Assembly (NCBI GenBank): GCA_965199185.1
Contig: CBDAQW010000003.1
Coordinates: 1-64,000 of the forward strand
Length of the DNA: 64,000 bases
Direction of reading: 5' to 3'
Origin: Endozoicomonas sp965199185
GTDB taxonomy: Bacteria; Pseudomonadota; Gammaproteobacteria; Pseudomonadales; Endozoicomonadaceae
Every line of letters begins with the position of its first letter. Positions within the stretch are counted from its first letter, which is position 1. Positions 18,219-27,455 of this stretch are shown one piece after another. The position numbers were made by a program, and so were the translations under genes. The notes beneath the pieces were generated by a model. The model was not told the origin of the DNA. It searched no databases and saw only the letters and a list, made by a program, of their open reading frames with translations.

Positions 18219-18390
18219 ATGAACTCAAAAGTGGAAGAGTATGGTGTTCAACCTGTTGAAAGGACCAAAAATAAAGGCAACAAAGAAACTTGATCTTTCA
18301 GGTGATGCTGGGCGCCAAATTATAAAATCAGAAACAAAACTTGCTCTTAGAACACATCCTGAAACATTTAAGAAACTGGCTGACATGTAA
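18219..18390 (+). pseudogene. Antitoxin of Doc-type module, frameshifted
   Basis: Compared with the intact 56-residue antitoxin at 58452-58622 this copy reads ACCAAAAATAAAG where the other has CCCAAAATAAAG. One extra base shifts the frame after VQPVER and a stop follows within a dozen codons. The start, the rest of the sequence and the overlap with the toxin ATG are kept. The toxin downstream is intact, so this module may lack its own antidote and depend on the one at 58 kb. Confidence 0.75.
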
Positions 18391-18785
18391 TGGATATAAT
18401 TTGCTTTCCTTTTGAACGTGTGATTGAAATCAATGCTTTTATACTTTCAACCGAAGCCGGAATGAAAGGAAGCGTTGATATCTCTAAGTTGCAGGGCGCT
18501 TTAAGCCGTATTGATAATGCAATCGTGTATGAAGGCTTAGATGATATATTTGAAATAGCAGCAAAATATACTGCATCTATTGCCGTTTCTCATGCTTGCC
18601 CTGATGCAAATAAACGCACAGGACTGGCTGTTGCCCTTGAATATCTTTCTCTGAATGATCACGAAATAACAGAAGATAATGAACTTTTGGCAAATGCAGT
18701 TCGAGATTTGGTTATTCAAAAAATAAATGAAACTGATTTTGCTGACATACTATACGCACAATACCTAAAAGGAATCGAAACATAA
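18390..18785 (+). CDS. doc: Doc-type toxin (Fic fold), copy 1
   Basis: 131 residues. Doc toxins are small Fic-fold kinases that phosphorylate EF-Tu and stop translation. Here the Fic motif at about residues 66-77 is HACPDANKRTGL, which keeps the catalytic His, Asp, Asn and Lys-Arg of HxFxDANKR; Phe is replaced by Cys. The start ATG overlaps the last base of the antitoxin stop, as in the intact module. It is about 98 percent identical to the toxin at 58622-59017. Its own antitoxin is frameshifted. Confidence 0.85.
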   Translation: MDIICFPFERVIEINAFILSTEAGMKGSVDISKLQGALSRIDNAIVYEGLDDIFEIAAKYTASIAVSHACPDANKRTGLAVALEYLSLNDHEITEDNELLANAVRDLVIQKINETDFADILYAQYLKGIET

Positions 18786-18840
18786 CAATAAATTCCAGGG
18801 GACTTCGCCTGCGGCTCAGCCCCTGAATTTGGCGTTATGT
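18780..18840 (+). repeat. attC site
   Basis: 61 nt; R'' ACATAAC overlapping the toxin stop, R' GTTATGT; arms GACTTCGCCTGCGGCTCAG are imperfect. Same site follows the second module. Confidence 0.92.
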
Positions 18841-19251
18841 GATCAAATACCGAGTTTATTTCCCTTTCGTTCTCGAAATTATCAGAAGAAAAATATATTC
18901 TCTGATTTCAAAGAGCAGAAACCTGATATTTGCCGTATGTTATTTGTACAAAAATCAGCGCATGGAAGGGAGTTAGTGTAAGTTTGCAAACCACTGGTAA
19001 GCGTTAGCGTGCATGAAAAAGTTTTAAATATTGCTCTGTGCATAAGCCCATTTTTCTATTGTCCAGGCTCATCTTAAAAGGCTATAGGATATCAGGCATT
19101 TTGGTTCAGCATAGGTTGCAGCAATGAGCCATTCTTATGGGGCAAAATTCTCAGGCGCAATATAAAGTCATGCATTTTGGCCCAGGACAATTTGGTTGTC
19201 ATAAGCAACAAGCGTGGGGCAAATATGCTCCAGTTCAAACAAAGCAAGATC
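18841..19251 (+). other. ORF-less cassette family A
   Basis: 411 bp; subgroup with 20403 and 22241. No gene. Confidence 0.87.
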
Positions 19252-19311
19252 ACATAACAATAAATTCCAGCGGACACGCCTTGCGGCGCGCCGCTGAATT
19301 TGGCGTTATAA
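19252..19311 (+). repeat. attC site
   Basis: 60 nt; R'' ACATAAC, R' GTTATAA. Confidence 0.92.
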
Positions 19312-19365
19312 GGCTAAACAAATTGAAAAATATTCTTAATAGAAGTAATTTTAGGAACATGTTAA

Positions 19366-19881
19366 TTGAAGATTAGATTTGTAAAGTTATATAGTTCTGC
19401 TACCCGTAGAAATGAATGGGTCGATTGGAATGGAAATACATCAATAGTTGTACGAAGTGGATTCAGGCCAAGAATAAATTTATTGGATTTAAAGTCCAGA
19501 TTGAATAAATTTAGAACACAAGGTGAAAGCTATCTAATTAATGAGCACTTAGGGATTCTAGTTGAAGGTAATAAAAAACTCCTTCTATCCTGCAAGGATT
19601 GGGAGAAAGAGCTATGTCTAAAAAACTTTCCAAAAATTGCATCCATTCAAAACATCCAGCAGTGGTTTTCGGCTGAGTGTGAAAGCAATAATTTAACCTA
19701 CTTCTGCGAAACAACTAATGAGTCAAATTTCGATGTATATGATACTCTAAGTTCATTTTATGAATATAAGTCAATTCCTACAAGAGGTACGTTATCTTGG
19801 TCATCACATAAACGTGAAATGAACAAAGACCATTGCTTTAATGTCATTTATTGCTATTCAGAGAAACTCACCAAAGCGTAG
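19366..19881 (+). CDS. Hypothetical protein
   Basis: 171 residues from a TTG start with AGGA nine bases upstream; the nearest ATG is out of frame. Basic N-terminus (KIRFVKLYSSATRRNEWVDW), several Trp and Cys residues, no signal peptide and no membrane segment. I do not recognise a family. It is alone in its cassette. The cassette ends are GTTATAAGGC and GCCTTATAAC, so R' and R'' depart from the usual consensus but match each other. Confidence 0.55.
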   Translation: MKIRFVKLYSSATRRNEWVDWNGNTSIVVRSGFRPRINLLDLKSRLNKFRTQGESYLINEHLGILVEGNKKLLLSCKDWEKELCLKNFPKIASIQNIQQWFSAECESNNLTYFCETTNESNFDVYDTLSSFYEYKSIPTRGTLSWSSHKREMNKDHCFNVIYCYSEKLTKA

Positions 19882-19908
19882 ATAACTCAATCTAATAACA
19901 AACACGCC

Positions 19909-19993
19909 TTATAACAAAGCAATCAAGTGCGTTCCGGGCTTCGCCCTCCACCCGACCGCGCCTGCGGCGCGGCGGCTTATTGCGGCGTTAGCT
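19909..19993 (+). repeat. attC site, long class
   Basis: 85 nt; R'' TTATAAC, R' GTTAGCT; hairpin GGGCTTCGCCC inside. Confidence 0.9.
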
Positions 19994-20342
19994 TTTCCAA
20001 GTTCGGTTCTAATGGGTTTCAAAATAAAAATGAAATTATGAGAATGTTAGCGTTTATGATCGCCAAGCTGTAAGTGGAAACAAATTTGAGAGTTTAATAT
20101 TTCAGTAAAGTGGCGTTGTTGATATTTCAAAATATCACAGTCCTCAGTTTCGCCACCCTCGGCATCGAGCATGATGTGGCGTATAAACATTGTGCAATGC
20201 CCGATCGGGTCAAAAGAGTTCGGAGTTTACGCCACTTTCAATAGCGTGCGTAAGTAACATGAGATGGTTGGTTTAGTGCCAGCGTAACAATTCGAGCCGC
20301 TGATAATTTCATTCCTGAAGTTGTCCCGGAATTTTCATCAAA
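19994..20342 (+). other. ORF-less cassette family E, copy 2
   Basis: 349 bp, by eye identical to 10073-10421. No gene. Confidence 0.85.
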
Positions 20343-20402
20343 AGCTAACAATAAATTCTAGGGGACACGGCTTGCGCCGCGCCCCTGAATTTGGCGTTAT
20401 GT
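20343..20402 (+). repeat. attC site
   Basis: 60 nt; R'' AGCTAAC, R' GTTATGT; matches the attC of the first family E copy except for a few bases. Confidence 0.92.
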
Positions 20403-20814
20403 GATCAAGTACCGAGTTTATTTCCCTTTCGTTCTCGAAATTATCAGAAGAAAAATATATTCTCTGATTTCAAAGAGCAGAAATCTGATATTTGCCGTAT
20501 GTTATTTGTACAAAAATCAGCGCATGGAAGGGAGTTAGTGTAAGTTTGCAAACCACTGGTAAGCGGTAGCGTGCATGAAAAAGTTTTAAATATTGCTCTG
20601 TGCATAAGCCCATTTTTCTATTGTCCAGGCTCATCTTAAAAGGCTATAGAATATCAGGCATTTTGGTTCAGCATAGGTTGCAGCAATGAGCCATTCTTAT
20701 GGGGCAAAAATTCTCAGGCGCAATATAAAGTCATGCATTTTGGCCCAGGACAATTTGGTTGTCATAAGCAACAAGCGTGGGGCAAATATGCTCCAGTTCA
20801 AACAAAGCAAGATC
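20403..20814 (+). other. ORF-less cassette family A
   Basis: 412 bp; near-identical to 18841 and 22241. No gene. Confidence 0.87.
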
Positions 20815-20874
20815 ACATAACAATAAATTCCAGCGGACACGCCTTGCGGCGCGCCGCTGAATTTGGCGTTATGT
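20815..20874 (+). repeat. attC site
   Basis: 60 nt; R'' ACATAAC, R' GTTATGT. Confidence 0.93.
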
Positions 20875-21285
20875 GATCAAATACCGAGTTTATTATCCCT
20901 TTCGTTCTCGAAATTTCCAGATGAAAAATATAGTCACTGATTACAAAGAGCTGATCCTTGATATTTGTCGCATATTGTTTGTACAAAGGTCAGTGTATGC
21001 AAGGAAAATGATGTAAGTTACCAAACCACCGGTAGGCGGTATTGTGCATGAAACAGGATCAAGTAGTATTCTGTGCAAAAGCCCATATTCTTTTGTCCAG
21101 TTACATTCTCAAGGGCTACAAAATATCAGGCATTTTGGCTCAGTGTAGGTGGTAATTTTGAGTTATTCTCATGGGGCAAAAATTCTCAGCATCAGTTTCA
21201 AGTCATGTATTTTGGTTCATGGTAATTTGGTTGTCATGAGCAAACGCGTGGGGCAAATATGCTCCAGTTCAAACAAAGCAAGATC
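20875..21285 (+). other. ORF-less cassette family A, divergent
   Basis: 411 bp; many substitutions relative to its left neighbour but the same layout and the same ends. No gene. Confidence 0.86.
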
Positions 21286-21345
21286 ACATAACAAAAAATT
21301 CCAGGGGACACGCCTTGCGGCGCGCCCCTGAATTTGGCGTTAGGC
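21286..21345 (+). repeat. attC site
   Basis: 60 nt; R'' ACATAAC, R' GTTAGGC; GGGG arm class. Confidence 0.93.
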
Positions 21346-21374
21346 ATCTCAACACTTGACATCGAGGAGTATGT

Positions 21375-22157
21375 ATGTCGAATGAAAAACTAAATGATGA
21401 CAATAGAGCTATGATTCGAGATGAAATAAATAGTTTGGTCGGGGTACTACATGAAGACTGCGACCTTAGCTTAAATGATATTTTGTCTGAAATGTTGCTG
21501 TTTGCATCAAACTCCATATCTAACTCAAAAGTAGATGTGTATAACAGAATTGAATATCCTGATATTGAAGAAGATGAAGATATCTTCGAAGATACGGATG
21601 GATATGAAAATAGTTATGCACTTGATGAAATTAATCATTTTAAAAATCGACTTACCCAGTTTGAATTATCAATTTCAGAAAAAAGTGTTGATCAGTGGGA
21701 AATACGTGCAATTTCTGATTATTTATCTGAGTTATTAATAAAATGTGATGATAGTACAAAAGAATTATTTAAAAATGAGTATGATTTATTAAATGAAAAA
21801 ACAATTCCCCTTATACGAGAAGCAGAACTTGTATATGCAAGGGAAAATATTAAAAAAGCTTCGGATAGAGAAGTCCATAATATAAAATCAATTTCATCAA
21901 TTATAAAACAGCTTGATGACTCCGAAACCAAGTTGAAGAAATACAACTCACTTGAAGATACCGACAGAAATAAAATAAAACAAGTTAAGGAAAACTGTGC
22001 CAAGTATAGGGCACGAAAAAAATTAATGGAAGCTGAAATAGCTGAGAGAACGGTAAACCTCAAAAAATATCAGAAATTAGTTACAGAAGCAGAAGTACTA
22101 TTAGAGCAAGGATTGGCGTGCAATTTTTGGGAATACAAATTTCCCAGGATTAAATGA
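21375..22157 (+). CDS. Coiled-coil hypothetical protein
   Basis: 260 residues from ATG 21375 with GAGG ten bases before it. Acidic N-terminal half (DEDIFEDTDGYENSYALDEI), then a long predicted coiled coil from about residue 140 to 245 (AREAELVYARENIKKASD, KQVKENCAKYRARKKLMEAE). No signal peptide, membrane segment or known domain. It is the only gene of its cassette, whose ends match over 10 bases (GTTAGGCATC / GATGCCTAAC). It could be a structural or partner-binding protein. Confidence 0.55.
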   Translation: MSNEKLNDDNRAMIRDEINSLVGVLHEDCDLSLNDILSEMLLFASNSISNSKVDVYNRIEYPDIEEDEDIFEDTDGYENSYALDEINHFKNRLTQFELSISEKSVDQWEIRAISDYLSELLIKCDDSTKELFKNEYDLLNEKTIPLIREAELVYARENIKKASDREVHNIKSISSIIKQLDDSETKLKKYNSLEDTDRNKIKQVKENCAKYRARKKLMEAEIAERTVNLKKYQKLVTEAEVLLEQGLACNFWEYKFPRIK

Positions 22158-22179
22158 GGTTTATTAGTAAGCAAACGAT

Positions 22180-22240
22180 GCCTAACAAAAAATTCCAGGG
22201 GACAGCGCCTGCGGCGCTGCCCCTGAATTTGGCGTTATGT
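22180..22240 (+). repeat. attC site
   Basis: 61 nt; R'' GCCTAAC, R' GTTATGT. Confidence 0.93.
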
Positions 22241-22652
22241 GATCAAATACCGAGTTTATTTCCCTTTCGTTCTCGAAATTATCAGAAGAAAAATATATTC
22301 TCTGATTTCAAAGAGCAGAAACCTGATATTTGCCGTATGTTATTTGTACAAAAATCAGCGCATGGAAGGGAGTTAGTGTAAGTTTGCAAACCACTGGTAA
22401 GCGTTAGCGTGCATGAAAAAGTTTTAAATATTGCTCTGTGCATAAGCCCATTTTTCTATTGTCCAGGCTCATCTTAAAAGGCTATAGGATATCAGGCATT
22501 TTGGTTCAGCATAGGTTGCAGCAATGAGCCATTCTTATGGGGCAAAAATTCTCAGGCGCAATATAAAGTCATGCATTTTGGCCCAGGACAATTTGGTTGT
22601 CATAAGCAACAAGCGTGGGGCAAATATGCTCCAGTTCAAACAAAGCAAGATC
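22241..22652 (+). other. ORF-less cassette family A
   Basis: 412 bp; near-identical to 18841 and 20403. No gene. Confidence 0.87.
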
Positions 22653-22712
22653 ACATAACAATAAATTCCAGCGGACACGCCTTGCGGCGCGCCGCTGAAT
22701 TTGGCGTTATTT
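22653..22712 (+). repeat. attC site
   Basis: 60 nt; R'' ACATAAC, R' GTTATTT. Confidence 0.93.
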
Positions 22713-23148
22713 GTACAATATCGAGTATATTTTTCCTCGGATAGATTATCTTATGAAATATGAAAAAGTAGTCGTTCATTTCACATAAAATATTTGATCT
22801 CATTCAATGATTCTGGTGATTTGAAGTAGGTTTTTTTTGTTCGTACTGTATTTATCACTTCTTCAAAATCATCAGCATTTTGGTTTCGAGTTTCTGGCGA
22901 AAGAGCTTAGAGTTTATTTCTCTCGTGCAATGCCAGCGCAAGCAGTACGCTCGCGGTTGGGCTTGTACAGCTGGCAATAAAGTTTTGAGCCAATGTTTTC
23001 TTTCACGCCAGTCCAGGATTCCGAGTTTATCTCTTGGGCAAAAACACGCTGGTTCATACAGTCAGAAATATCTGGGTTTGGTGTTTTCTGGTCGGTCATC
23101 ACAAATCGCCTGGGGCAAAAATGCTCCAGCGCAAACAAAACAAAGTAC
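22713..23148 (+). other. ORF-less cassette family B
   Basis: 436 bp; near-identical to 59073-59507. No gene. Confidence 0.86.
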
Positions 23149-23208
23149 AAATAACAATAAATTCCAGGGGACACGCCTTGCGGCGCGCCGCTGAATTTGG
23201 CGTTATTT
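23149..23208 (+). repeat. attC site, chimeric arms
   Basis: 60 nt; R'' AAATAAC, R' GTTATTT. The left arm is CCAGGGG type but the right is CCGCTG type, so the inner stem is mispaired, as if two attC halves were joined. Confidence 0.88.
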
Positions 23209-23639
23209 GTACAATATCGAGAAACCTTTTCCTCGGATAGATCAATATATGAAACATGAAAGTAGTCGTATTTACTTATAAAATATTCTATCGGATTCAA
23301 CGATTCTGATTAGCTTGAAGTAGCGTTTTTTGTTCGTACCGGGTTTCGCTTCTTCAAAATAATCAGCATTTTGGTTTTAAGTTTCTGGCGAAAAAGCTTA
23401 GACTTTATTTCTCTCGTGCAATGCCAGCGCAAACAGTATGCTCATGGCTGGGCTTGTTCAGCTGGCAATAGAATTTTGAGCCAATGTTTTCATTTTACGC
23501 CAGTCCAGGATTCCGAGTTTATCTCTTGGGCAAAAACACGCTAGTTCATGCAGTCAGAAACATCTGGGCTTTGTGTGTTTTGGTCGGTCATCACGAATCT
23601 CATGGGGCAAATATGCTCCAGTTCAAACAAAGCAAGATC
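23209..23639 (+). other. ORF-less hybrid cassette (B start, A end)
   Basis: 431 bp. It begins with the family B start (TTGTACAATATCGAG after the R' box) and ends with the family A end (GCAAGATCACATAAC), so the usual end complementarity is lost. The switch lies near GGGGCAAATATGCTCC. No gene. Confidence 0.82.
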
Positions 23640-23699
23640 ACATAACAATAAATTCCAGCGGACACGCCTTGCGGCGCGCCGCTGAATTTGGCGTTATGT
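23640..23699 (+). repeat. attC site
   Basis: 60 nt; R'' ACATAAC, R' GTTATGT. Confidence 0.93.
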
Positions 23700-24153
23700 G
23701 GTCAAATATCGAGTTCATCACTCTTTTCATTCTCGATAAACCATTCAGAAAAATATACTCTTTGAGTTCAGGAAGCTGGCGTAATGTCTGTGTCGTATAA
23801 TATTTAATCAATGTCAGCCCAAGAACGGAGTATACTGCATTTCATAAAACTGCTGGTAAGCGGTAGCGTGCTTGAGATTTCTTTTTTTACGAATTTATCA
23901 TGTAAGTCAGTCATAACTTCCATTAGCTCATATTTCCATCATACTGCAGTGTCTTTCTTCTGTAGCATGAAAACGCAATTTCCTATTTAGCTCCGTTGCT
24001 TTGGTTCAGTGGTTACTGGATAATCTGTACCATTCATGTTGGGCAAATATTCTCCAGTCCATCATAAATTCTGTCATTTCGGTTTCGTGTAAATCGGACG
24101 TTTCGATCACAAATCATGGGGCAAAAATGCTCAAGTTCAAACAAAGCAAGACC
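23700..24153 (+). other. ORF-less cassette family A, variant A'
   Basis: 454 bp, the most divergent family A unit. Ends are GTTATGTGGTC and GACCACATAAC: both differ from the standard pair by one base, and the two changes compensate. An internal CAAG/CTTG pair replaces CATG/CATG of other units. No gene. Confidence 0.82.
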
Positions 24154-24213
24154 ACATAACAATAAATTCCAGGGGACACGCCTGGCGGCGCGCCCCTGAA
24201 TTTGGCGTTAGCT
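24154..24213 (+). repeat. attC site
   Basis: 60 nt; R'' ACATAAC, R' GTTAGCT. Confidence 0.93.
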
Positions 24214-24256
24214 TCTCATACCAAAATCTAGAAAATTAATTTTAAAAGAGGTGTAT

Positions 24257-24961
24257 ATGGCAAAATTTCTAAACACAAGTGCCACAAATTATTATCTAGA
24301 AGAATTGATTAAGTCTGCATCAGATCGTCTTGTATTGATAAGTCCATTTTTGAAATTAAACGATAGAATCAAAGAATTACTTGAGGATAAAGACAGACTT
24401 AAAATTGATGTTAGAATCGTCTATGGTAAAAGTGAGCTACAACCAGAAGAAATAAACTGGCTTAAAGAGTTATCCTTTGTAAGAACTAGTTTCTGCAAAA
24501 ACTTACATGCTAAATGTTATATGAATGAAAGCGGGTGTATTATTACTAGCCTGAATTTATATGAGTTTAGCCAAGTTAATAATAATGAAATGGGTATTTA
24601 TATTTCCAGAGATGAAGATTCAGAAATATATAAAGCGGCATATGAAGAATCTCAGAGAATTATTAGAATAAGTGATGAGGTTCGTATTTCATTCGAAAAA
24701 GTTGTTAACTCAGAAGACGAAAGCAAAAACATAGAATCTCCAAGTAAATCTGAATACGAAAAACTAACCTCATCAAAGCTTGCAAAAAAACTAGGAGTTA
24801 AAACGCAAGAATTGCTGGAAAAGTTAGTTTCACTTGGTTTTTTATCTGAGCAAGATGGCAAGCACACCCTAACCGAGAAAGGCAAAGATATAGGTGGTGA
24901 GTTCAAATATAGTAAGCGATTTGGGCCATATTTTATTTGGCCAGAAGACATGGAAATTTAG
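24257..24961 (+). CDS. PLD-family protein with C-terminal winged-helix-like region
   Basis: 234 residues from ATG 24257 (GAGG six bases upstream). The N-terminal 150 residues are a phospholipase-D-like domain: LVLISPFLKLNDRI, then the HxK motif in LHAKCYMNESGCIITSLNLY followed by EFSQVNNNEMG, the usual end of one HKD half. The C-terminus (SSKLAKKLGVKTQELLEKLV, HTLTEKGKDIGGE) looks like a DNA-binding winged helix. With a single HKD motif it should work as a dimer. A nuclease or DNA-associated role is likely for this layout. Confidence 0.75.
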   Translation: MAKFLNTSATNYYLEELIKSASDRLVLISPFLKLNDRIKELLEDKDRLKIDVRIVYGKSELQPEEINWLKELSFVRTSFCKNLHAKCYMNESGCIITSLNLYEFSQVNNNEMGIYISRDEDSEIYKAAYEESQRIIRISDEVRISFEKVVNSEDESKNIESPSKSEYEKLTSSKLAKKLGVKTQELLEKLVSLGFLSEQDGKHTLTEKGKDIGGEFKYSKRFGPYFIWPEDMEI

Positions 24962-24966
24962 AACGA

Positions 24967-25027
24967 AGCTAACAAAAATTTCCAGGGGACTGCGCCTGCG
25001 GCGCAGCCCCTGAATTTGGCGTTAGGT
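24967..25027 (+). repeat. attC site
   Basis: 61 nt; R'' AGCTAAC, R' GTTAGGT. Confidence 0.93.
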
Positions 25028-25104
25028 GGCTATGCACACTGCCGAGATGCTGAAATGGAAGGAGATTGTTAAACGGGCTTCTCCTTCCCCTCTATCCATT
25101 TTGC

Positions 25105-26325
25105 TTAGGACGCCACACGGGTAATGGCCTGTGGACCTTTACCCGTACCGGGATGATCGGCATGATCTCCGATTAGGTCTAAATATTTTTTCTCAACAGG
25201 TAGTACTGGATGATCTTCAAATGGGGTTTCATTCACATTGTGCAAAAGCTTTAAAGGCTCATCAATAACATGATCAAAGAATTGCCTTCTGATTTCCCGA
25301 CCAAGAATTTCGCCTATTAAGCTAGGCACTGCATTTCCTAACTGTCGCTGAATTTCTGTTCTTCCTCCTGAAATTTCATATGAATCAGGGAAAGTTTGAA
25401 GCCTACATAGCTCTCGAGTAGAAAGCCTTCTACTTTTCCAATGAAAAGGGCCTATTGCGCTGCCCGGTTGTGCCTGTATTGTCCAAGAAGGTTTGTTTTT
25501 AGCAAGCTTAAGGAGAAAGCTCCAATATCTTGTTCTCCATCCAAATAAAGGTTCACCATCACCTCTATTTGTGTGGTGCAAATAGTTTTTTCCTTCTGGA
25601 ATACTTGGCAATAAGTCTGCCCACTTACCTGTTGCATTAAGCGATGGGTGGGGTAAGTCTTCTAGATCGCCAATTGCATCCCATGCTGTACGCCAAGGTT
25701 CTCGAGGAAATAAATCATTCTCAATAACTTCGGGGTTTTTATGTGTAGGTAATGGAAACTGAAAATCTAACCCCTCTCTAGAGCCAATAATGAATACTCG
25801 CTCTCTAACTTGTGGAACTCCGAAATCTGCTGCATTAATTACACCCAAGTTGAAGTTATAATTCGTTCCTTCCTCTTCATTAATATTATTAATAATATTT
25901 TTTAGAAGTACGATAGCTTCATCTTTACCCTTATAAGTAATGCCAAATACATTCTCCATAAGGAATGCTTTTGGTTTGAGGTCTCTCAGCACCCGCAGAT
26001 ATGCACTAAGCGTATCAGCTCTGGAGTCATCGAGCCTTTTCGTATCGCCTTTTGACCAGTAGGCGGCTTTGGAAAAAGGTTGGCAAGGCGGACCACCAAT
26101 TAAAAGTGCAGGTTCATCGTTGTCAAAACCACCAACTACTTTTATATCATGGCTGCTAACGTCGTGAATATCACGCTGAATAGGATTCCACTCAGGGCGG
26201 TTGTGCCTTAAGGTTTCGCATGCCCACTTGTCCATTTCAACTGAGATAGAAGTGTCAAATCCCGCAGCCTCTAGACCCAAGTCGAGGCCGCCAGCACCAG
26301 TATAAAGGCTAATTGTCTTGAGCAT
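25105..26325 (-). CDS. DNA cytosine-C5 methyltransferase
   Basis: 406 residues. It has the ordered motifs of C5 methyltransferases: I (SLYTGAGGLDLGLEAAGF) for SAM binding, IV (GGPPCQPFSKAAYW) with the catalytic Cys, VI (MENV), VIII (PQVRERVFII), and IX-X (RELCRLQTFPDSYEISGGRT, QLGNAVPSLIG). The target-recognition region between VIII and IX is short to medium. It is divergent from a small HTH gene and a restriction-endonuclease-like gene in the same cassette, so it is the modification half of a type II system. The specificity cannot be read from sequence. Confidence 0.95.
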   Translation of the reverse strand: MLKTISLYTGAGGLDLGLEAAGFDTSISVEMDKWACETLRHNRPEWNPIQRDIHDVSSHDIKVVGGFDNDEPALLIGGPPCQPFSKAAYWSKGDTKRLDDSRADTLSAYLRVLRDLKPKAFLMENVFGITYKGKDEAIVLLKNIINNINEEEGTNYNFNLGVINAADFGVPQVRERVFIIGSREGLDFQFPLPTHKNPEVIENDLFPREPWRTAWDAIGDLEDLPHPSLNATGKWADLLPSIPEGKNYLHHTNRGDGEPLFGWRTRYWSFLLKLAKNKPSWTIQAQPGSAIGPFHWKSRRLSTRELCRLQTFPDSYEISGGRTEIQRQLGNAVPSLIGEILGREIRRQFFDHVIDEPLKLLHNVNETPFEDHPVLPVEKKYLDLIGDHADHPGTGKGPQAITRVAS

Positions 26326-26373
26326 AGTGAGAAATTAAATTACCGTGTCGTGTTTCAGAGTTATAGATGAGTG

Positions 26374-26387
26374 TCCCATTCATGGGA
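26374..26387. promoter_or_regulatory. Candidate operator of the R-M locus
   Basis: Inverted repeat TCCCAT-TC-ATGGGA in the 98-bp divergent region between the methyltransferase and the HTH gene. A controller-protein site is plausible. Confidence 0.4.
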
Positions 26388-26423
26388 TGATGAAACAATA
26401 GCAAAATTGTACTGGGGATACAA

Positions 26424-26645
26424 GTGATAGAGGTACGACTAAGGGCGGTTATGGCTAGCTTCAGCCAGCAACGCGGAACAAAGCTCACATATCAAGAGCT
26501 TTCAGAAATGACTGGAATTTCCAAAGCCACTCTTGAAGCTATAGGCTCTCGCCAGGATTACAACACAACGCTCTTGATGTTGGACACCCTCTGTAAGCAT
26601 CTTAACTGCTCAATATCTGAGCTGTTGAGCTATCACAAGGAATAA
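26424..26645 (+). CDS. Small XRE regulator, possible R-M controller
   Basis: 73 residues from GTG 26424 with GGGG nine bases upstream. Nearly all of it is an XRE HTH (LTYQELSEMTGISKATLEAI, then DTLCKHLNCSISELL). Position between the divergent methyltransferase and the endonuclease gene matches controller proteins that delay endonuclease expression. Whether it binds the inverted repeat at 26374 is untested. Confidence 0.75.
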   Translation: MIEVRLRAVMASFSQQRGTKLTYQELSEMTGISKATLEAIGSRQDYNTTLLMLDTLCKHLNCSISELLSYHKE

Positions 26646-26656
26646 AGGTAGTTGTA

Positions 26657-27455
26657 GTGACAAACTTTGACTTATATCAAGCTACAGGCTTGACGCCGCA
26701 AGAACTTTCTGAAGTTTTTCAGCACAACCCAAGAGCATATATGGCTGTCAGAGGAGCTGTAGCAGAAAAACATCTAGAAAAAATTGTCTGTAAATTGAAG
26801 CAGGATGACCTTATTCAAGATTATCGCACTGCTTCTGGTGATATGGATAAGGATTTTTATCTAAATGTTGGGGATAAGAGCATAAGTCTTGAATGTAAAA
26901 ATGTGGAAGTTATTAAAACATCTACAAAGAGTTCGAGGCTTGATTACATTAGCTATGTTGCAGAGCAGGGATATTTATCTAGTGAACGCATAGATCATAT
27001 CTTGGATGAAATAAAATCTTCAAGCAGTGCGATGCAAGATTTGAACTCATCGGAATTAAGTTCTTTTTTCAAAAAGCTTCCTCAAGAGATTAGAGAATCT
27101 GGATTAGCCAAATATGAATTTAGCTCATCAAAAGTAGACTTTCCAAAAAATTGGTCAACTGCCTGATTGCGATTATCTACAGCAGTTTAGTGAATTTCCA
27201 ATCACAATTGATTTTCAGAGAACGAGAAACTCTACTGATGATGATGGAGATACACGCAGAAATAGATATTATCGGGTAGGTGAAATTGATATAGTCGCTG
27301 CTTGCCTTTTCTCTCGTACCATGGAATGGAAATTTCTATATGCGAAAGCTGAAAACTTTAGCAAGCATAAAGAATATAAAGATAGGTATTCAAATAAATT
27401 GATATTAGAGCCAGGAATTTGGACATCTGACCTGATGGAGTTAATCGGCACCTAA
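26657..27455 (+). pseudogene. Type II restriction endonuclease, frameshifted
   Basis: Starts 11 bases after the HTH gene. KDFYLNVGDKSISLECKNVE (about residues 75-94) has the D...ExK pattern of PD-(D/E)xK nucleases, with AVAEKHLEKIV in front. The frame stops at 27166 after KNWSTA, but the +1 frame continues IGQLPDCDYLQQFSEFPITI ... WTSDLMELIGT and ends with a TAA inside the attC R'' box. Removing one A from the six-A run near 27148 joins both parts into about 265 residues. If real, cutting is probably lost while the methyltransferase remains. Confidence 0.72.

Noticed and set aside
22880..23194. 104-codon plus-strand frame in family B (also at 38381 and 59239)
   Set aside because: Present in several family B units but with changes of length and frame and reading into the attC. 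Codon changes are not biased to silent sites by eye, and no start signal is seen. It deserves a codon-substitution test but is not annotated.
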